From the NCBI GenBank assembly GCA_910584125.1, contig CAJTXU010000001.1, positions 193,775 to 257,774 on the forward strand: a DNA stretch of 64,000 bases, read 5' to 3'. The DNA comes from an uncultured Muribaculaceae bacterium (GTDB lineage Bacteria > Bacteroidota > Bacteroidia > Bacteroidales > Muribaculaceae). Made by a program: the position numbers and the translations under genes. The notes below the pieces were generated by a model that was given only the letters and a program-made list of their open reading frames with translations, had not been told where the DNA came from and made no database searches. Shown here piece by piece: positions 44,493 through 54,005 of this stretch; positions within the stretch are counted from its first letter, which is position 1; every line of letters starts with the position of its first letter.

Positions 44493-44981
44493 ATGGATTA
44501 TTCCGTGCTCATAGACACCTGCTTCATGGTGGGATTGCTCAATGCGAACAGCATCCACCACAAAAATGCAAAAGATTACTTCCGGTATTTCCTCGATAAC
44601 GACATCCCGATCTATTTCTCCACAATATCCGTAGCAGAATACTGTATACGAGGAGAATACGACACGATTCCTTTTGAAGATGTTCGTATATTGCCATTCA
44701 CACTATTCGATGGCAAAGAAACCGGCAGATTCGGACAAATTTTATATAAGGCAAGGCTTGAAGGAATTTTAGACAAAGAGGAAAGGATTGCAATTCCCAA
44801 CGACGCAAAACTCTTCGCACAAGCGTCCATACGACCGGATATAAGATATTTTGTAACCTCGGATGTCAAGGCAAAGAAAAAGATCGACATAATAAGACGC
44901 GACTGCGGAGCACAGGTTGCACACCTCGACATCAGCACACCTATCAACGTATTCAGCGGCCAACTCGATTTAGAAGATTAG
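44493..44981 (+). CDS. PIN-domain protein (predicted RNase)
   Basis: 162 residues with the four acidic positions of a PIN nuclease: Asp8 (SVLIDTCFMVGLL), Glu49 (ISVAEYC), Asp104 (AIPNDAKLFAQA) and Asp124 (FVTSDVKA). Such proteins cut RNA with Mg2+ and often act as toxins or in rRNA processing. It differs from VapC in having a larger, unusual upstream partner. The 223-base gap after it (44982-45204) holds short GATTAGAA and GATTGGAT repeats and copy B of the 65-bp repeat. Confidence 0.78.
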   Translation: MDYSVLIDTCFMVGLLNANSIHHKNAKDYFRYFLDNDIPIYFSTISVAEYCIRGEYDTIPFEDVRILPFTLFDGKETGRFGQILYKARLEGILDKEERIAIPNDAKLFAQASIRPDIRYFVTSDVKAKKKIDIIRRDCGAQVAHLDISTPINVFSGQLDLED

Positions 44982-45045
44982 AAGATTAGTTGATAGTATG
45001 ATTGGATGATTGGATGATTGGAAGCTTGGAAGCTTGGATGGCGTG

Positions 45046-45110
45046 CGTCCCAGCATGGAAGGGCGGTCCGTCCCGGGCGCCCAGCGATTCCCCGCCAAAG
45101 CCCCCTTGCC
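45046..45110. repeat. 65-bp dispersed direct repeat, copy B
   Basis: Same orientation as copy A at 43452-43516, with four substitutions and no indels. It closes the segment containing the unknown and PIN genes. Confidence 0.93.
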
Positions 45111-45204
45111 TCATTAGGCACTGCTCGCCGCTTCGACCGAAAAACGGCAGAAAATCTTTTCTCACGTAATTCCAACTTTAAATTCCGACCCAGCAGAGAC
45201 GCCT

Positions 45205-46263
45205 ATGACTGTAAACATCATTATTCTCATCTTGTTAATCTTTGCTATAATCAAGCAGATAAAGATAGCAAAATTACAGCAAACGGGGGGGGGTATAGAC
45301 AAATGTCAGCAGACCAACCAGTTTGATAGAGAAAACACAAATCTATTGAAAGGCATTCTCGCTCTGTTCATCATGTTCCATCATCTCGGGATACACACTG
45401 ATGTTCCGGCTGTGAGCTACATATTCTCCAATTTAGGATACCCCGTCACAGGGATGTTCTTCTTCATGTCTGGTTATGGTGTTGGCATCTCATATCTAAA
45501 CAAAGGCAGGGCATATATTTCCGGGTTCTTACCCAAGAGACTTGGGAAATTATTTCCAATATTTCTGATATTGACTGTCATATACATCGGCATAGCAATA
45601 GTCGTCTACGGCAGGGATATCACGGCGCAAATCCAGTCATTTTTAGAAGGTGAGCCGCCGTTACCAAACTCCTGGTTCATATTCGCAATCATCTATTTCT
45701 ATCTGACATTTTATGTATCATGTCTGATTAGCGACAATCCGAAGCGAGTCGGCTTGCTATTGATGCTGTTCACATGCATTTACATCTATCTCACAAAAGA
45801 AGCATTCGGTTTCAAGACCCATTGGTGGCTGAGCTACACCTGCGCACCAGTCGGATACATTATGTCCGTAAATCCGATAAAAGGCAACTTCAAAAACTTC
45901 ATCTGCATATTGATAGCAATGCAGTTGTTGTTCACCGTGAACGACAAAATGCAATTGCTGTCAACGTCGGAAACATTAAGGCCAATATTCCACGCATTTG
46001 AGGTATTGTTCCGCAGCGTGTGCGTGTTCGCGATAGTGTATAGCCTCGGAATGCCTAAATCAAAATTCCTCGCATTGCTCGGAGGCATCTCATTCGAAAT
46101 CTACATGACCCACGGCATCCCAATGGAAATCGGTGTATTCTACCAGATATCCGATGTATGGCTGATATTATCAACCGTCTGCGCGGCAATCGTCCTATCA
46201 CTGACTATCAAACACACAAACAAAATAACAGGCAGACTTTTGCCAAGCTCAGTCAGAGGCTGA
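45205..46263 (+). CDS. Acyltransferase family 3, G9 tract in frame (ON)
   Basis: 352 residues. After an N-terminal membrane helix (about 2-17) a run of nine G encodes Gly28-30. Then the acyltransferase core begins: LLKGILALFIMFHHLG with the family His-His, and GMFFFMSGYGVGISYLN. About ten membrane segments in total. It would O-acylate the locus glycan. The tract is currently in frame. Gaining one G puts GTA TAG directly after it, and other lengths shift the frame as well. AT-rich like the rest of the polysaccharide locus. The next acyltransferase follows after about 20 bases. Confidence 0.85.
   Translation: MTVNIIILILLIFAIIKQIKIAKLQQTGGGIDKCQQTNQFDRENTNLLKGILALFIMFHHLGIHTDVPAVSYIFSNLGYPVTGMFFFMSGYGVGISYLNKGRAYISGFLPKRLGKLFPIFLILTVIYIGIAIVVYGRDITAQIQSFLEGEPPLPNSWFIFAIIYFYLTFYVSCLISDNPKRVGLLLMLFTCIYIYLTKEAFGFKTHWWLSYTCAPVGYIMSVNPIKGNFKNFICILIAMQLLFTVNDKMQLLSTSETLRPIFHAFEVLFRSVCVFAIVYSLGMPKSKFLALLGGISFEIYMTHGIPMEIGVFYQISDVWLILSTVCAAIVLSLTIKHTNKITGRLLPSSVRG
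45285..45293 (+). repeat. Poly-G tract (G9) in acyltransferase gene
   Basis: Nine consecutive G about 80 bases after the start codon, in frame in this sequence. Followed by TATAGAC, so a one-base gain brings an immediate stop. Confidence 0.95.
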
Positions 46264-46285
46264 AACACGACAAAATACGGCAACA

Positions 46286-47344
46286 ATGGCAACAAAAAAC
46301 GCATAGCACATCTTGACCTGTTGAAATGCTTCGCCATCTTCTTGGTGTTGATGGGGCATTGCATCCAATATTTCATCAGCGGCGAATATTATGACAAGGC
46401 AGGATATCGAACCATCTATTCTTTCCATATGCCGCTGTTCATGACTCTCTGCGGATATTTCGCTTGGAGTTCCACAAAACTGACAGTTGCGAAATTCATT
46501 AAGAAAAAATTCTTTCAGTTGATTTTCCCCGCCTTTTTATTTGTCGGCATAGAAACCATTTTCAAAAATTGGAGGGGGGTATAAAAGCGTCTGTTTATCA
46601 GCATTTTGGAGCTTTTGGTTTCTTAAGTGCGCGTTCATCTGCTATTGTCTGTTCTATATAGCGACCCGGCTTAACAGGCTATGGCCAAAGTACAACATTG
46701 GATTTATTCTGACAATCATCATTTCCCAGTTCGTCGGGATATTTTTGATCGACATGATGTATCCATGTTTTATACTCGGGGCCATAATCCAAAGAAACAA
46801 AGAGGCCATAAGCCGCAATCTTCTTAAATACACGATGATTCCCGGCATTGTGTTTCTGACAATGCTGATTTTCTTCGACGCCTCGTTCTGGAATTACAGT
46901 TATACGTTCACCCTTGCGATAATCCCGGAAGAGTTAATAACTTCACCGGATTATTGGTGGATTCATTTTTACAAACTGATAATTGGCATATCGGTAACAT
47001 TGTTCTTCTTCGGTCTCTTCGAACTGCTATTCGCCAAAAACAACGGCGGCTCAAGACTGATGAATTGGTTATCTATAATTGGACAGTTGACTTTGGGAAT
47101 CTATATCCTGCAGTCATACATACTTGAAAATTGGTTGGCTTCCACTCTCAATTTCGATGAGATCAACCCTTATGTTTTCAATCTGATCTACTGTCCCATA
47201 ATAAGCTTGGGAGTGTTGTTGGCATGTGTGATTATAATCAAGGCAACGACATACATTCCCTACGCCTCGAGATTATTGTTCAATTATGAGGGCAGAAGCC
47301 CCAAATTGAGACAGCTTAAATTATGGAACGTGAATCAAGAGTGA
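46286..47344 (+). pseudogene. Acyltransferase family 3, frameshifted at G6 (OFF state?) and near the start
   Basis: Full-length family homology runs through two frames. The first part has RIAHLDLLKCFAIFLVLMGHC and YSFHMPLFMTLCGYF. It stops at 46582 just after a run of six G (46574-46579). The next frame continues with WFLKCAFICYCLFY and the rest of the membrane region to 47344. Five or eight G would join them. The natural ATG at 46286 (MATKN) is also out of frame: seven A instead of six at 46294-46299 would give MATKKRIAHLDLLK. Otherwise translation would need the TTG at 46321. So this is either a phase-variable gene caught off, a decaying gene, or affected by homopolymer miscalls. Confidence 0.75.
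46574..46579 (+). repeat. Poly-G tract (G6) at frameshift
   Basis: Six G followed by TATAA. The two halves of the acyltransferase gene meet exactly here in different frames. Confidence 0.9.
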
Positions 47345-48870
47345 AGAAGACGCTGCTTAATGCACGCGTCAATTTACTTTTCTATTTTCTCACTCTCCTA
47401 CTCTCTTTTTTCTCAAGAAAGATATTCCTCGATTGTCTGGGAGCGGACTTCGTCGGCCTGACCGGCACGCTCCAAAACATTCTGGGATATCTCAATCTTG
47501 CAGAACTCGGCATAGGCAGTGCCATAGGCTATCTGCTCTACAAACCGATATTCGACCAGGACCACACCAAAATCAACGAGATAATCACAGTGATGGGATT
47601 CCTCTACCGATGGATAGGAATCCTGATAATCGCTGGCGGCATAATAATCTCCTTCTTCCTTCCTGCGATATTCCCGGGAGATCAGTTCCCTATGAAACTG
47701 ATTTTCTTCGCCTATTTCACCTTTTTAGGGTCATCGCTGATAGGATACTTCATCAACTACAAACAGATACTCCTCGGTGCAGACCAGAAAGAATATGTTG
47801 TAACTGCCTACTATCAGTCCGCCAACATAATCAAGACAATAGTACAGCTTGTACTCGCCTACTACACCCGCAACCTATATCTTTGGGTAGCTATAGAATT
47901 CTCGTTTGGCATCATATACGCATTCATTCTCAACTGGAAGTTAAAGCAAACCTACCCATGGCTTAACACAGAACTTAGCCAAGGCAGAAGACTGCTTAAG
48001 CAATATCCTGACGTTTGGAAGAAAACCGGCCAGCTATTTCTTCACAAGATAGCATATATGGTCACATGTCAATCTTATAATGTCATCATATACGCATTCA
48101 CGAATCTTGCCACGGTTGCCATTTATGGTAACTACACGATGATAATTTCAAAATTGAACACCATGCTGTCAAACTTCTTAGGTGGCATGGGCGCAAGCAT
48201 AGGCAACCTCGTTGCAGAAGGTAATCAAGACAAAACTAAAAATATATTCTGGAGAATCAGCGCAATGAAGACATTCATTGGGGGGATATTCTTCTATGGC
48301 ATATACACGTTTTCCAATCCTTTTATATATCTATGGGTCGGTCAGGAATACGTCTTGCCGATATGGATTCTGTTACCATTCTTCTTTAAAACATATTGTG
48401 ATTATACTACGTCAACACTGGGAACGTTTCTATACGCTCACGGATTGTTCTATGATGTCTGGGCTCCGTTTGTAGAGGCTGCAATCTGCGCTGCGGTGTC
48501 AATTGGATGTGGATATTTTTGGGGATTGTTCGGCGTATTGTTGGGAAGCATGACAAGCAACATCATAATCAACATAGGTTGGAAATCTTATTTTCTTTTC
48601 AAAAAAGGTCTCAGAATCGAACTTGGAAAATTTTACCTGTACCTTTTCAAGTTCATGGCGATCCAAGCGGTCGTGTTGCTATTCATAGAAAGATTTTCCG
48701 ATAAAGTATTGGCCTACTCACAAGAGAACTTTTTCAATCTCTTTGTCGCAATGATTGCAATGGTCCTTTTATATTCGATTATGACAGGAATATTGATTTA
48801 CCTGACAGACAAAGGATTCAGGGAGTTTCTCAAACAGATTACGTCTTATCTTTTGAATAAGAATAGATGA
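47323..48870 (+). CDS. Wzx-type polysaccharide flippase
   Basis: 515 residues with 12-14 hydrophobic segments spread over the whole length, in the MATE/MOP superfamily pattern. N-terminal FFSRKIFLDCLGADFVGLTG and LNLAELGIGSAIGYLLYKP are typical of oligosaccharide repeat-unit flippases in Bacteroidetes. It would move the lipid-linked repeat unit to the periplasm. It overlaps the end of the acyltransferase frame by 22 bases and overlaps the fucosyltransferase start by 4 (ATGA). This is the only flippase in the window and identifies the region as a surface polysaccharide locus. Confidence 0.9.
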   Translation: MERESRVKKTLLNARVNLLFYFLTLLLSFFSRKIFLDCLGADFVGLTGTLQNILGYLNLAELGIGSAIGYLLYKPIFDQDHTKINEIITVMGFLYRWIGILIIAGGIIISFFLPAIFPGDQFPMKLIFFAYFTFLGSSLIGYFINYKQILLGADQKEYVVTAYYQSANIIKTIVQLVLAYYTRNLYLWVAIEFSFGIIYAFILNWKLKQTYPWLNTELSQGRRLLKQYPDVWKKTGQLFLHKIAYMVTCQSYNVIIYAFTNLATVAIYGNYTMIISKLNTMLSNFLGGMGASIGNLVAEGNQDKTKNIFWRISAMKTFIGGIFFYGIYTFSNPFIYLWVGQEYVLPIWILLPFFFKTYCDYTTSTLGTFLYAHGLFYDVWAPFVEAAICAAVSIGCGYFWGLFGVLLGSMTSNIIINIGWKSYFLFKKGLRIELGKFYLYLFKFMAIQAVVLLFIERFSDKVLAYSQENFFNLFVAMIAMVLLYSIMTGILIYLTDKGFREFLKQITSYLLNKNR

Positions 48871-49850
48871 AGGATATTAAAATTACATTCACTGATTTCT
48901 GGGCCGGATTTGACATCAGAAACAACTTCTTCACAAGAGTACTGAGAAGAAAATATAATGTTTCCGTTGTTCAACCATATGAAAAACCGGATATCCACAT
49001 ATATTCGTTTTTCGGTACCGAACACCTTAAGTATGACAACCTGAAACTGTATTATACAGGAGAAAATGATGTCCCTAACTTCAATTTCTGCGACTATGCC
49101 ATATCATTCCATCATCTCAATCTCAGGGATAGACATCTAAGACTTCCGCTTTACGTCATATATCCAGCGTTTGAACGACTCCGCAGTCAACCACCTGAAG
49201 TTTCGGAGGCGTTGTTCGAGCGGAACTTCTGCAGTGTCCTGATAAGCAACAACAATAATTGTGATTCGATGAGGCTGGATTTCCTGAACCTGTTGAATGG
49301 CTACAGGAATGTGGCATCAGGAGGAAGATACGCCAACAATGTCGGAGGGCCGGTAGACGATAAACTTGAATTCATTTCCAACTACAAATTCAATCTCGCA
49401 TTTGAGAACAGTCTGGTCTATGGATACACGACAGAAAAGATTATAGACCCATTGGGCACAAAAGCCGTTCCTATTTACTGGGGCAATCCGGATATCGAGT
49501 TAGAAATAAATCCCAAATCATTCATCAATATACATAAATTTGAGACTGTCTACAAGTCTCTCGAATACATAAAATATGTAGACTGCAATCAATCTGAATA
49601 TCTGGAGATACTGTCAGCAAACCCAATCGAGAACAGCCCCTATTTGAATTGGGAAGAGATGTTGCTTGATTTCTTGGATAATATCATAGAGAGCAAAACC
49701 AAATATGTCACAAGTTATGGAGCGAGCGGATCAATATTCCGCGAGCAAGTTCAAAAGGAACGACTTTACGGTCACAAAACTATTGTAAATAACATCGATA
49801 ATATTGAAAAAGCAAGCAGACTATGGAGAAAAATCCGAAAATTTCGATAA
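48867..49850 (+). CDS. Alpha-fucosyltransferase-like, glycosyltransferase family 10
   Basis: 327 residues. The C-terminal GT10 signature FNLAFENSLVYGYTTEKI is near 172-189, followed by DPLGTKAVPIYWGNPDIE, which binds GDP-fucose. The N-terminal half (ITFTDFWAGFDIRNN) is the acceptor-binding domain. Expected to add L-fucose in alpha-1,3/1,4 linkage to GlcNAc-type acceptors, giving host-like fucosylated epitopes. GDP-fucose synthesis would start with Gmd at 41.9 kb. It is coupled to the flippase gene by an ATGA overlap. Confidence 0.9.
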   Translation: MKDIKITFTDFWAGFDIRNNFFTRVLRRKYNVSVVQPYEKPDIHIYSFFGTEHLKYDNLKLYYTGENDVPNFNFCDYAISFHHLNLRDRHLRLPLYVIYPAFERLRSQPPEVSEALFERNFCSVLISNNNNCDSMRLDFLNLLNGYRNVASGGRYANNVGGPVDDKLEFISNYKFNLAFENSLVYGYTTEKIIDPLGTKAVPIYWGNPDIELEINPKSFINIHKFETVYKSLEYIKYVDCNQSEYLEILSANPIENSPYLNWEEMLLDFLDNIIESKTKYVTSYGASGSIFREQVQKERLYGHKTIVNNIDNIEKASRLWRKIRKFR

Positions 49851-50809
49851 TCATACCTGTATACAACACCGAACAATATCTACGTGCAGCAGTAGAAAGT
49901 GTGATTAATCAAACTTATGAGAACAAGGAGATAGTTTTGGTTGACGACGGTTCAACTGATTCTTCGCCAAAAATATGCGATGAATATGGTTCTCAATACT
50001 CATATATAAAGGTGATACATCAGGACAATGCTGGTCTTTCAGCAGCAAGGAATGCTGGAATCACAATCTCAAAAGGAGAATATATAGCTTTCTTGGATTC
50101 AGATGATGAATATGGAAATAAGGATATGATAGCACATTATGCTCATATATTTATTAATAATCCAACATTAGACTTAATTCAGTTTCCAACCATGTGGTAC
50201 TGGAATGATAATAAAAAACATATTTTAGGCAATGTACAAGATTCTTTGACAGACAATATCAACATTGGTCAAAATTACTCATCAGGCAGATTAACAGGGA
50301 CTGCTTGCGATAAAATCTACAATAGACAACTATTTAATTTGACACACTTTTCTGAAGGAAGGTATTTTGAAGACGTATGGTTCATAACCGATATTATTCC
50401 TAATCTTCATCATATATATATTGATGATTTTGGTTTTTACAAGTATAAAATAAGAGGAGGATCCATTACACAAAGCAAATATTCAGCATTAAAGAGCAAA
50501 CACAAGATTGAAACAAGCCTTAAATCCGTAAGAACTATTATATGCTACTGTAAGGATTCATATTATCATGTGAATGGCTTCATTCAGTTACAAGACTGCT
50601 TTCTCCGTTATAACCTAGAACATAATTCGAAGTCATTTGAAGATTTGCAAAAGCAGATTGTTGAGATTCTTCCAAGCATCAAAGGCTTAGCAAAAAACAT
50701 TCGGTATATCTCTTTTAACAAAACGCTCCAGATATTACTGACCAAAGCATTTGGAATTAAAATGTCAATAAGGCTTTATAATTTAAAAAACAGCAACACC
50801 CTTAAATAA
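49823..50809 (+). CDS. Glycosyltransferase family 2
   Basis: 328 residues. Classic GT2 N-terminus ISIIIPVYNTEQYLRAAVESV, VLVDDGSTDSSP near 37, AGLSAARNAGI and the DxD-type FLDSDDEY near 90. No membrane anchor. It overlaps the GT10 gene by 28 bases. It transfers one sugar of the repeat unit; donor unknown. Markedly AT-rich. Confidence 0.92.
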   Translation: MEKNPKISIIIPVYNTEQYLRAAVESVINQTYENKEIVLVDDGSTDSSPKICDEYGSQYSYIKVIHQDNAGLSAARNAGITISKGEYIAFLDSDDEYGNKDMIAHYAHIFINNPTLDLIQFPTMWYWNDNKKHILGNVQDSLTDNINIGQNYSSGRLTGTACDKIYNRQLFNLTHFSEGRYFEDVWFITDIIPNLHHIYIDDFGFYKYKIRGGSITQSKYSALKSKHKIETSLKSVRTIICYCKDSYYHVNGFIQLQDCFLRYNLEHNSKSFEDLQKQIVEILPSIKGLAKNIRYISFNKTLQILLTKAFGIKMSIRLYNLKNSNTLK

Positions 50810-50884
50810 AAACCACGGATATCTTGGTGTATTGCTAACTTACAAACGAGGTTCCCTTTTTACCGAAACGCATCTTTGTATTTA

Positions 50885-52162
50885 ATGAAAATTCTTCAAG
50901 TTGCATCCGGCGATTTCTTCTCTACCTATGGCGGAGGCCAAGTCTATGTCAAAAATATTGTCAAGGAACTAAGCAGCCGCGACAACCTTCAGATTTCTGT
51001 TATTTCATTTACGAAAACCAACAAGGTCGAAAGAAAAAAATTGGGCTCAGTTGAAATCATCTCGATATCAGATCAATCATCGTTCAATCTTGAAGAAGAA
51101 ATTGTCGCAGAACTAAAACCAGATATAATCCACGTTCATGCGGGTGAAGCGGAATTCTCAAGGATAGGCCGGAATCTTAAGATTCCAATCGTTGTGACAT
51201 GTCATCATGGGGGCTTGCTTTGCCCTGCAGGGACAAGATTAAATTACAAGGGCCACATTTGTACAAGGCGTATAACCCATGAGAATTGTCTGCCTTGTGT
51301 TTTAAAGAACACACGAACAGGTTTAAAACTGTGGTATCCATTCATGAGGTTCGTTCCGGAACAATCCTATCTCAAATTTGGCAAATTCTTAAAAAGCAAA
51401 AGATTCATTCCATTCATAACACCTGTCGGAATAGCGGCATGTCAAATTCAAAGAATGTCCGAATATTGGAATGAAGCAGCTGAAAAATGCACATTAATGA
51501 TAGCTCCTTGCAATGCCATTGGGGAGACAATGATTAAAAATGGTTTAGACAAGAATAAGTTTAGAGTAATACCGCATGGCATTCCTCTTCCAGAATTCAG
51601 GCCACAATACCCGAGAATAGAGAACGGACGTTTAACATTCTACTACGTCGGCCGTATCTGCTATGTCAAAGGTATCCATGTATTATTGAAAGCTTTCCAT
51701 GAAATTAACAACAATGACATGGAACTACATTTAATTGGAGGTGCCGGAAACAAGTCGGAACAACGATATATGTCGAATTTACAAAGGCAATATAAATCTG
51801 ACAAACGCATCATCTGGCACGGGAAAGTTAGTCCAGACCAGATTTTTGTTATTACGAAAGATTTCCATGTTTCGATTGCCCCGTCAATCTATATGGAAAT
51901 ATATGGTCTCAATATAGCTGAGGCATTGGCACTCGGCAAACCCGTTATCGCCACACGTTGTGGAGGTGGCGAGATGCAGATTGAAGACAGCAGGAACGGC
52001 TGGCTCGTTGAGCCTAATAACAAGGATGCCCTCAAAGAGAAGATAGAATTTGCAATAGAAAACAAAAATCTATTGCCTGAAATGTCTAAGAATTGTTCTG
52101 CGATTTCAATCCAGAAACACTGCGACAAATTAATTGAAGTATACAGAAGCCTTATCAGATGA
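50885..52162 (+). CDS. Glycosyltransferase family 4
   Basis: 425 residues from the ATG at 50885 (a TTG three codons upstream is less likely). GT-B fold: N-terminal SGDFFSTYGGGQVYVKNIV, a cysteine-bearing segment CHHGGLLCPAGTR...CLPCVLK seen in one GT4 subgroup, and a C-terminal Glycos_transf_1 domain with YYVGRICYVKGIHVLL and the donor-site EIYGLNIAEALALGKPVIA. It stops 4 bases into the next GT4 gene. Donor unknown. Confidence 0.9.
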   Translation: MKILQVASGDFFSTYGGGQVYVKNIVKELSSRDNLQISVISFTKTNKVERKKLGSVEIISISDQSSFNLEEEIVAELKPDIIHVHAGEAEFSRIGRNLKIPIVVTCHHGGLLCPAGTRLNYKGHICTRRITHENCLPCVLKNTRTGLKLWYPFMRFVPEQSYLKFGKFLKSKRFIPFITPVGIAACQIQRMSEYWNEAAEKCTLMIAPCNAIGETMIKNGLDKNKFRVIPHGIPLPEFRPQYPRIENGRLTFYYVGRICYVKGIHVLLKAFHEINNNDMELHLIGGAGNKSEQRYMSNLQRQYKSDKRIIWHGKVSPDQIFVITKDFHVSIAPSIYMEIYGLNIAEALALGKPVIATRCGGGEMQIEDSRNGWLVEPNNKDALKEKIEFAIENKNLLPEMSKNCSAISIQKHCDKLIEVYRSLIR

Positions 52163-53280
52163 AGAAACTTCTTATCGACGCAAATCCATGCGTACCCTAT
52201 CTTGTCTCCGGAAAAGTAAACGGAATTGGAAGAACCAACATAGAGCTTATCAAAGCCCTTGATACCATTCCCAAAGAGGAAATCCCATTTGAAATAGAGC
52301 TGTATACTCAGAATATAAGGGGAGTAAGCGCAAAGAATCTGAATACGCGCTTCAAGACAATACACGCGTTTTTGAGGGATAATCCTCAGGGAAACGCCAT
52401 CGCAAGACGGCTACGCGTCCGTGAGATGTTGAGTAATTATGACTTGATGCATATCACCCATAATTATCATGATGTCGCGCATCCAGACCGATGTATAGTT
52501 ACCATTCATGACGCGATGATGTTTTCTTATCCGGAAAACGTCCTTGGACACGAAGCTTCACGAAAAGTGATTCCTGATTTCGCCCGTAGAGCAAAAGCCA
52601 TTCTGACTTGTAGCGAGAATTCCAAACGCGAGATTGCGGAGTATATGGACGTTCCACCCGAAAAGATTCATGTCGCTCCTTGGGGTGTCGACCATTCGCT
52701 TCTGTATCCGCAAAAAATAATATCAAATCGTTTCACCAAGACAAAACCTTTTTTCATCGTTGTATCGTGCGGCGCCATCAGAAAGAACACTATTTCTACC
52801 ATAAGGGCGTTTATTGAGTTTTCGAAAAACAGCCCTGAACATGAACTGATATGTGTATGGCCCAATCCATCTGATGATGTATTGCAGACCATCGAAAAGA
52901 ATCCGGCGGTAAAAGACAAAATCCATTTCGCTTCGAATATTTCAAACGAAGAATTGGCGGAACTGTATTGCGGAGCAAGTTGCTCGTTCTTTCCAAGCAG
53001 ATATGAAGGCTTCGGACTACCGATAGCTGAATCCATGGCTTGCGGTACGCCAGTGGTGACATGTCGAAATAGTTCTCTTGAAGAAGTCGGTGGCTCAGTC
53101 GCTTTTTATGTTGAGCCAGACGACATCTCAGGTATGGCAAAATATATGGAAGATTTTGAGAACGGAACTATCCGAAAAGAAGATCTGATTGAAGAGAATG
53201 TCAAGCAGAGTATGCTATTCACATGGGAGAATTGTTCTCGCCTCACTCTAAATGTATATCGCGAATGCTTGGGTATCTGA
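52159..53280 (+). CDS. Glycosyltransferase family 4
   Basis: 373 residues. N-terminal IDANPCVPYLVSGKVNGIGRT, then HNYHDVAHPDRCIVTIHDAM, and a Glycos_transf_1 C-terminal domain with FPSRYEGFGLPIAESMACG and PVVTCRNSSLEEVGG, the mannosyltransferase-like donor site. Translationally coupled to the preceding GT4 (4-base overlap). Confidence 0.92.
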   Translation: MKKLLIDANPCVPYLVSGKVNGIGRTNIELIKALDTIPKEEIPFEIELYTQNIRGVSAKNLNTRFKTIHAFLRDNPQGNAIARRLRVREMLSNYDLMHITHNYHDVAHPDRCIVTIHDAMMFSYPENVLGHEASRKVIPDFARRAKAILTCSENSKREIAEYMDVPPEKIHVAPWGVDHSLLYPQKIISNRFTKTKPFFIVVSCGAIRKNTISTIRAFIEFSKNSPEHELICVWPNPSDDVLQTIEKNPAVKDKIHFASNISNEELAELYCGASCSFFPSRYEGFGLPIAESMACGTPVVTCRNSSLEEVGGSVAFYVEPDDISGMAKYMEDFENGTIRKEDLIEENVKQSMLFTWENCSRLTLNVYRECLGI

Positions 53281-53987
53281 AAAACGCAGTCAAGGAGCTA
53301 TTTTGGCGCATCCGAAACCTCAGATGCCGACAATGCCCGGGACTGGACTTGTCCGGCACTTTTGTGATTCTCGCCCCTCATCCCGATGACGAGGTTCTTG
53401 GTTGCGGTGGACTGATTGCAAGGTTATGCGCCGAGGGCAATCCTCCATATGTCGTAATCATGACCGGCGGCGGTGGCTCGCTTCGTGGCCATTCGGATAT
53501 GCCGGAAAATGAGGTTATTGAGGCTCGCCGCAAACTGACTCTCGCCTCAGCGCGTGAACTCGGTTTGCCAAAAGAGAACATCCATTTTCTTGATTTCGTT
53601 GACGGAAGTATTGCCAATCGCCCAGAGAGGGAGATGGCACGACTCAGAGAAATTATTGTCCGACTCCAGTCGTCGGCAATCCTCGTGCCGCATCGCAGCG
53701 AAGGATGGCCAGACCATACCGCGACGCGCGAAATCGCGCTCAGCGGCAACCACCCAACCATCATCGAATACTGCGTATGGATGTGGTATTACAATGTCTG
53801 GAATTTGGATTGGAAGAACGCTCGCAAGATTGAGATGACTGACATGGAGCACGCGGCGAAGCTACGGGCCGTGAATATCTATGTGTCGGCCAAGGCACCG
53901 AACGGAGACCCGTGGAGCGGGTTTCTGCCCAAGCCGTTCCTCAGGGCAAACACGTCTCGACGCGAACTCTATTTCCTTAATCAATAA
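53265..53987 (+). CDS. PIG-L/LmbE family deacetylase
   Basis: 240 residues from the ATG at 53265. The frame also opens at 53223, further inside the previous gene. Zinc-binding motif APHPDDEVLGCGG near 37-49 and the second metal/catalytic region HRSEGWPDHTATREI near 146. This family removes N-acetyl groups from GlcNAc-type sugars. Here it may deacetylate a repeat-unit amino sugar and free an amine for other substituents, for example by the ATP-grasp protein next to it. Somewhat GC-richer than its neighbours. Confidence 0.9.
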   Translation: MLGYLKNAVKELFWRIRNLRCRQCPGLDLSGTFVILAPHPDDEVLGCGGLIARLCAEGNPPYVVIMTGGGGSLRGHSDMPENEVIEARRKLTLASARELGLPKENIHFLDFVDGSIANRPEREMARLREIIVRLQSSAILVPHRSEGWPDHTATREIALSGNHPTIIEYCVWMWYYNVWNLDWKNARKIEMTDMEHAAKLRAVNIYVSAKAPNGDPWSGFLPKPFLRANTSRRELYFLNQ

Positions 53988-54005
53988 TATTCTATAATTT
54001 TCAAT

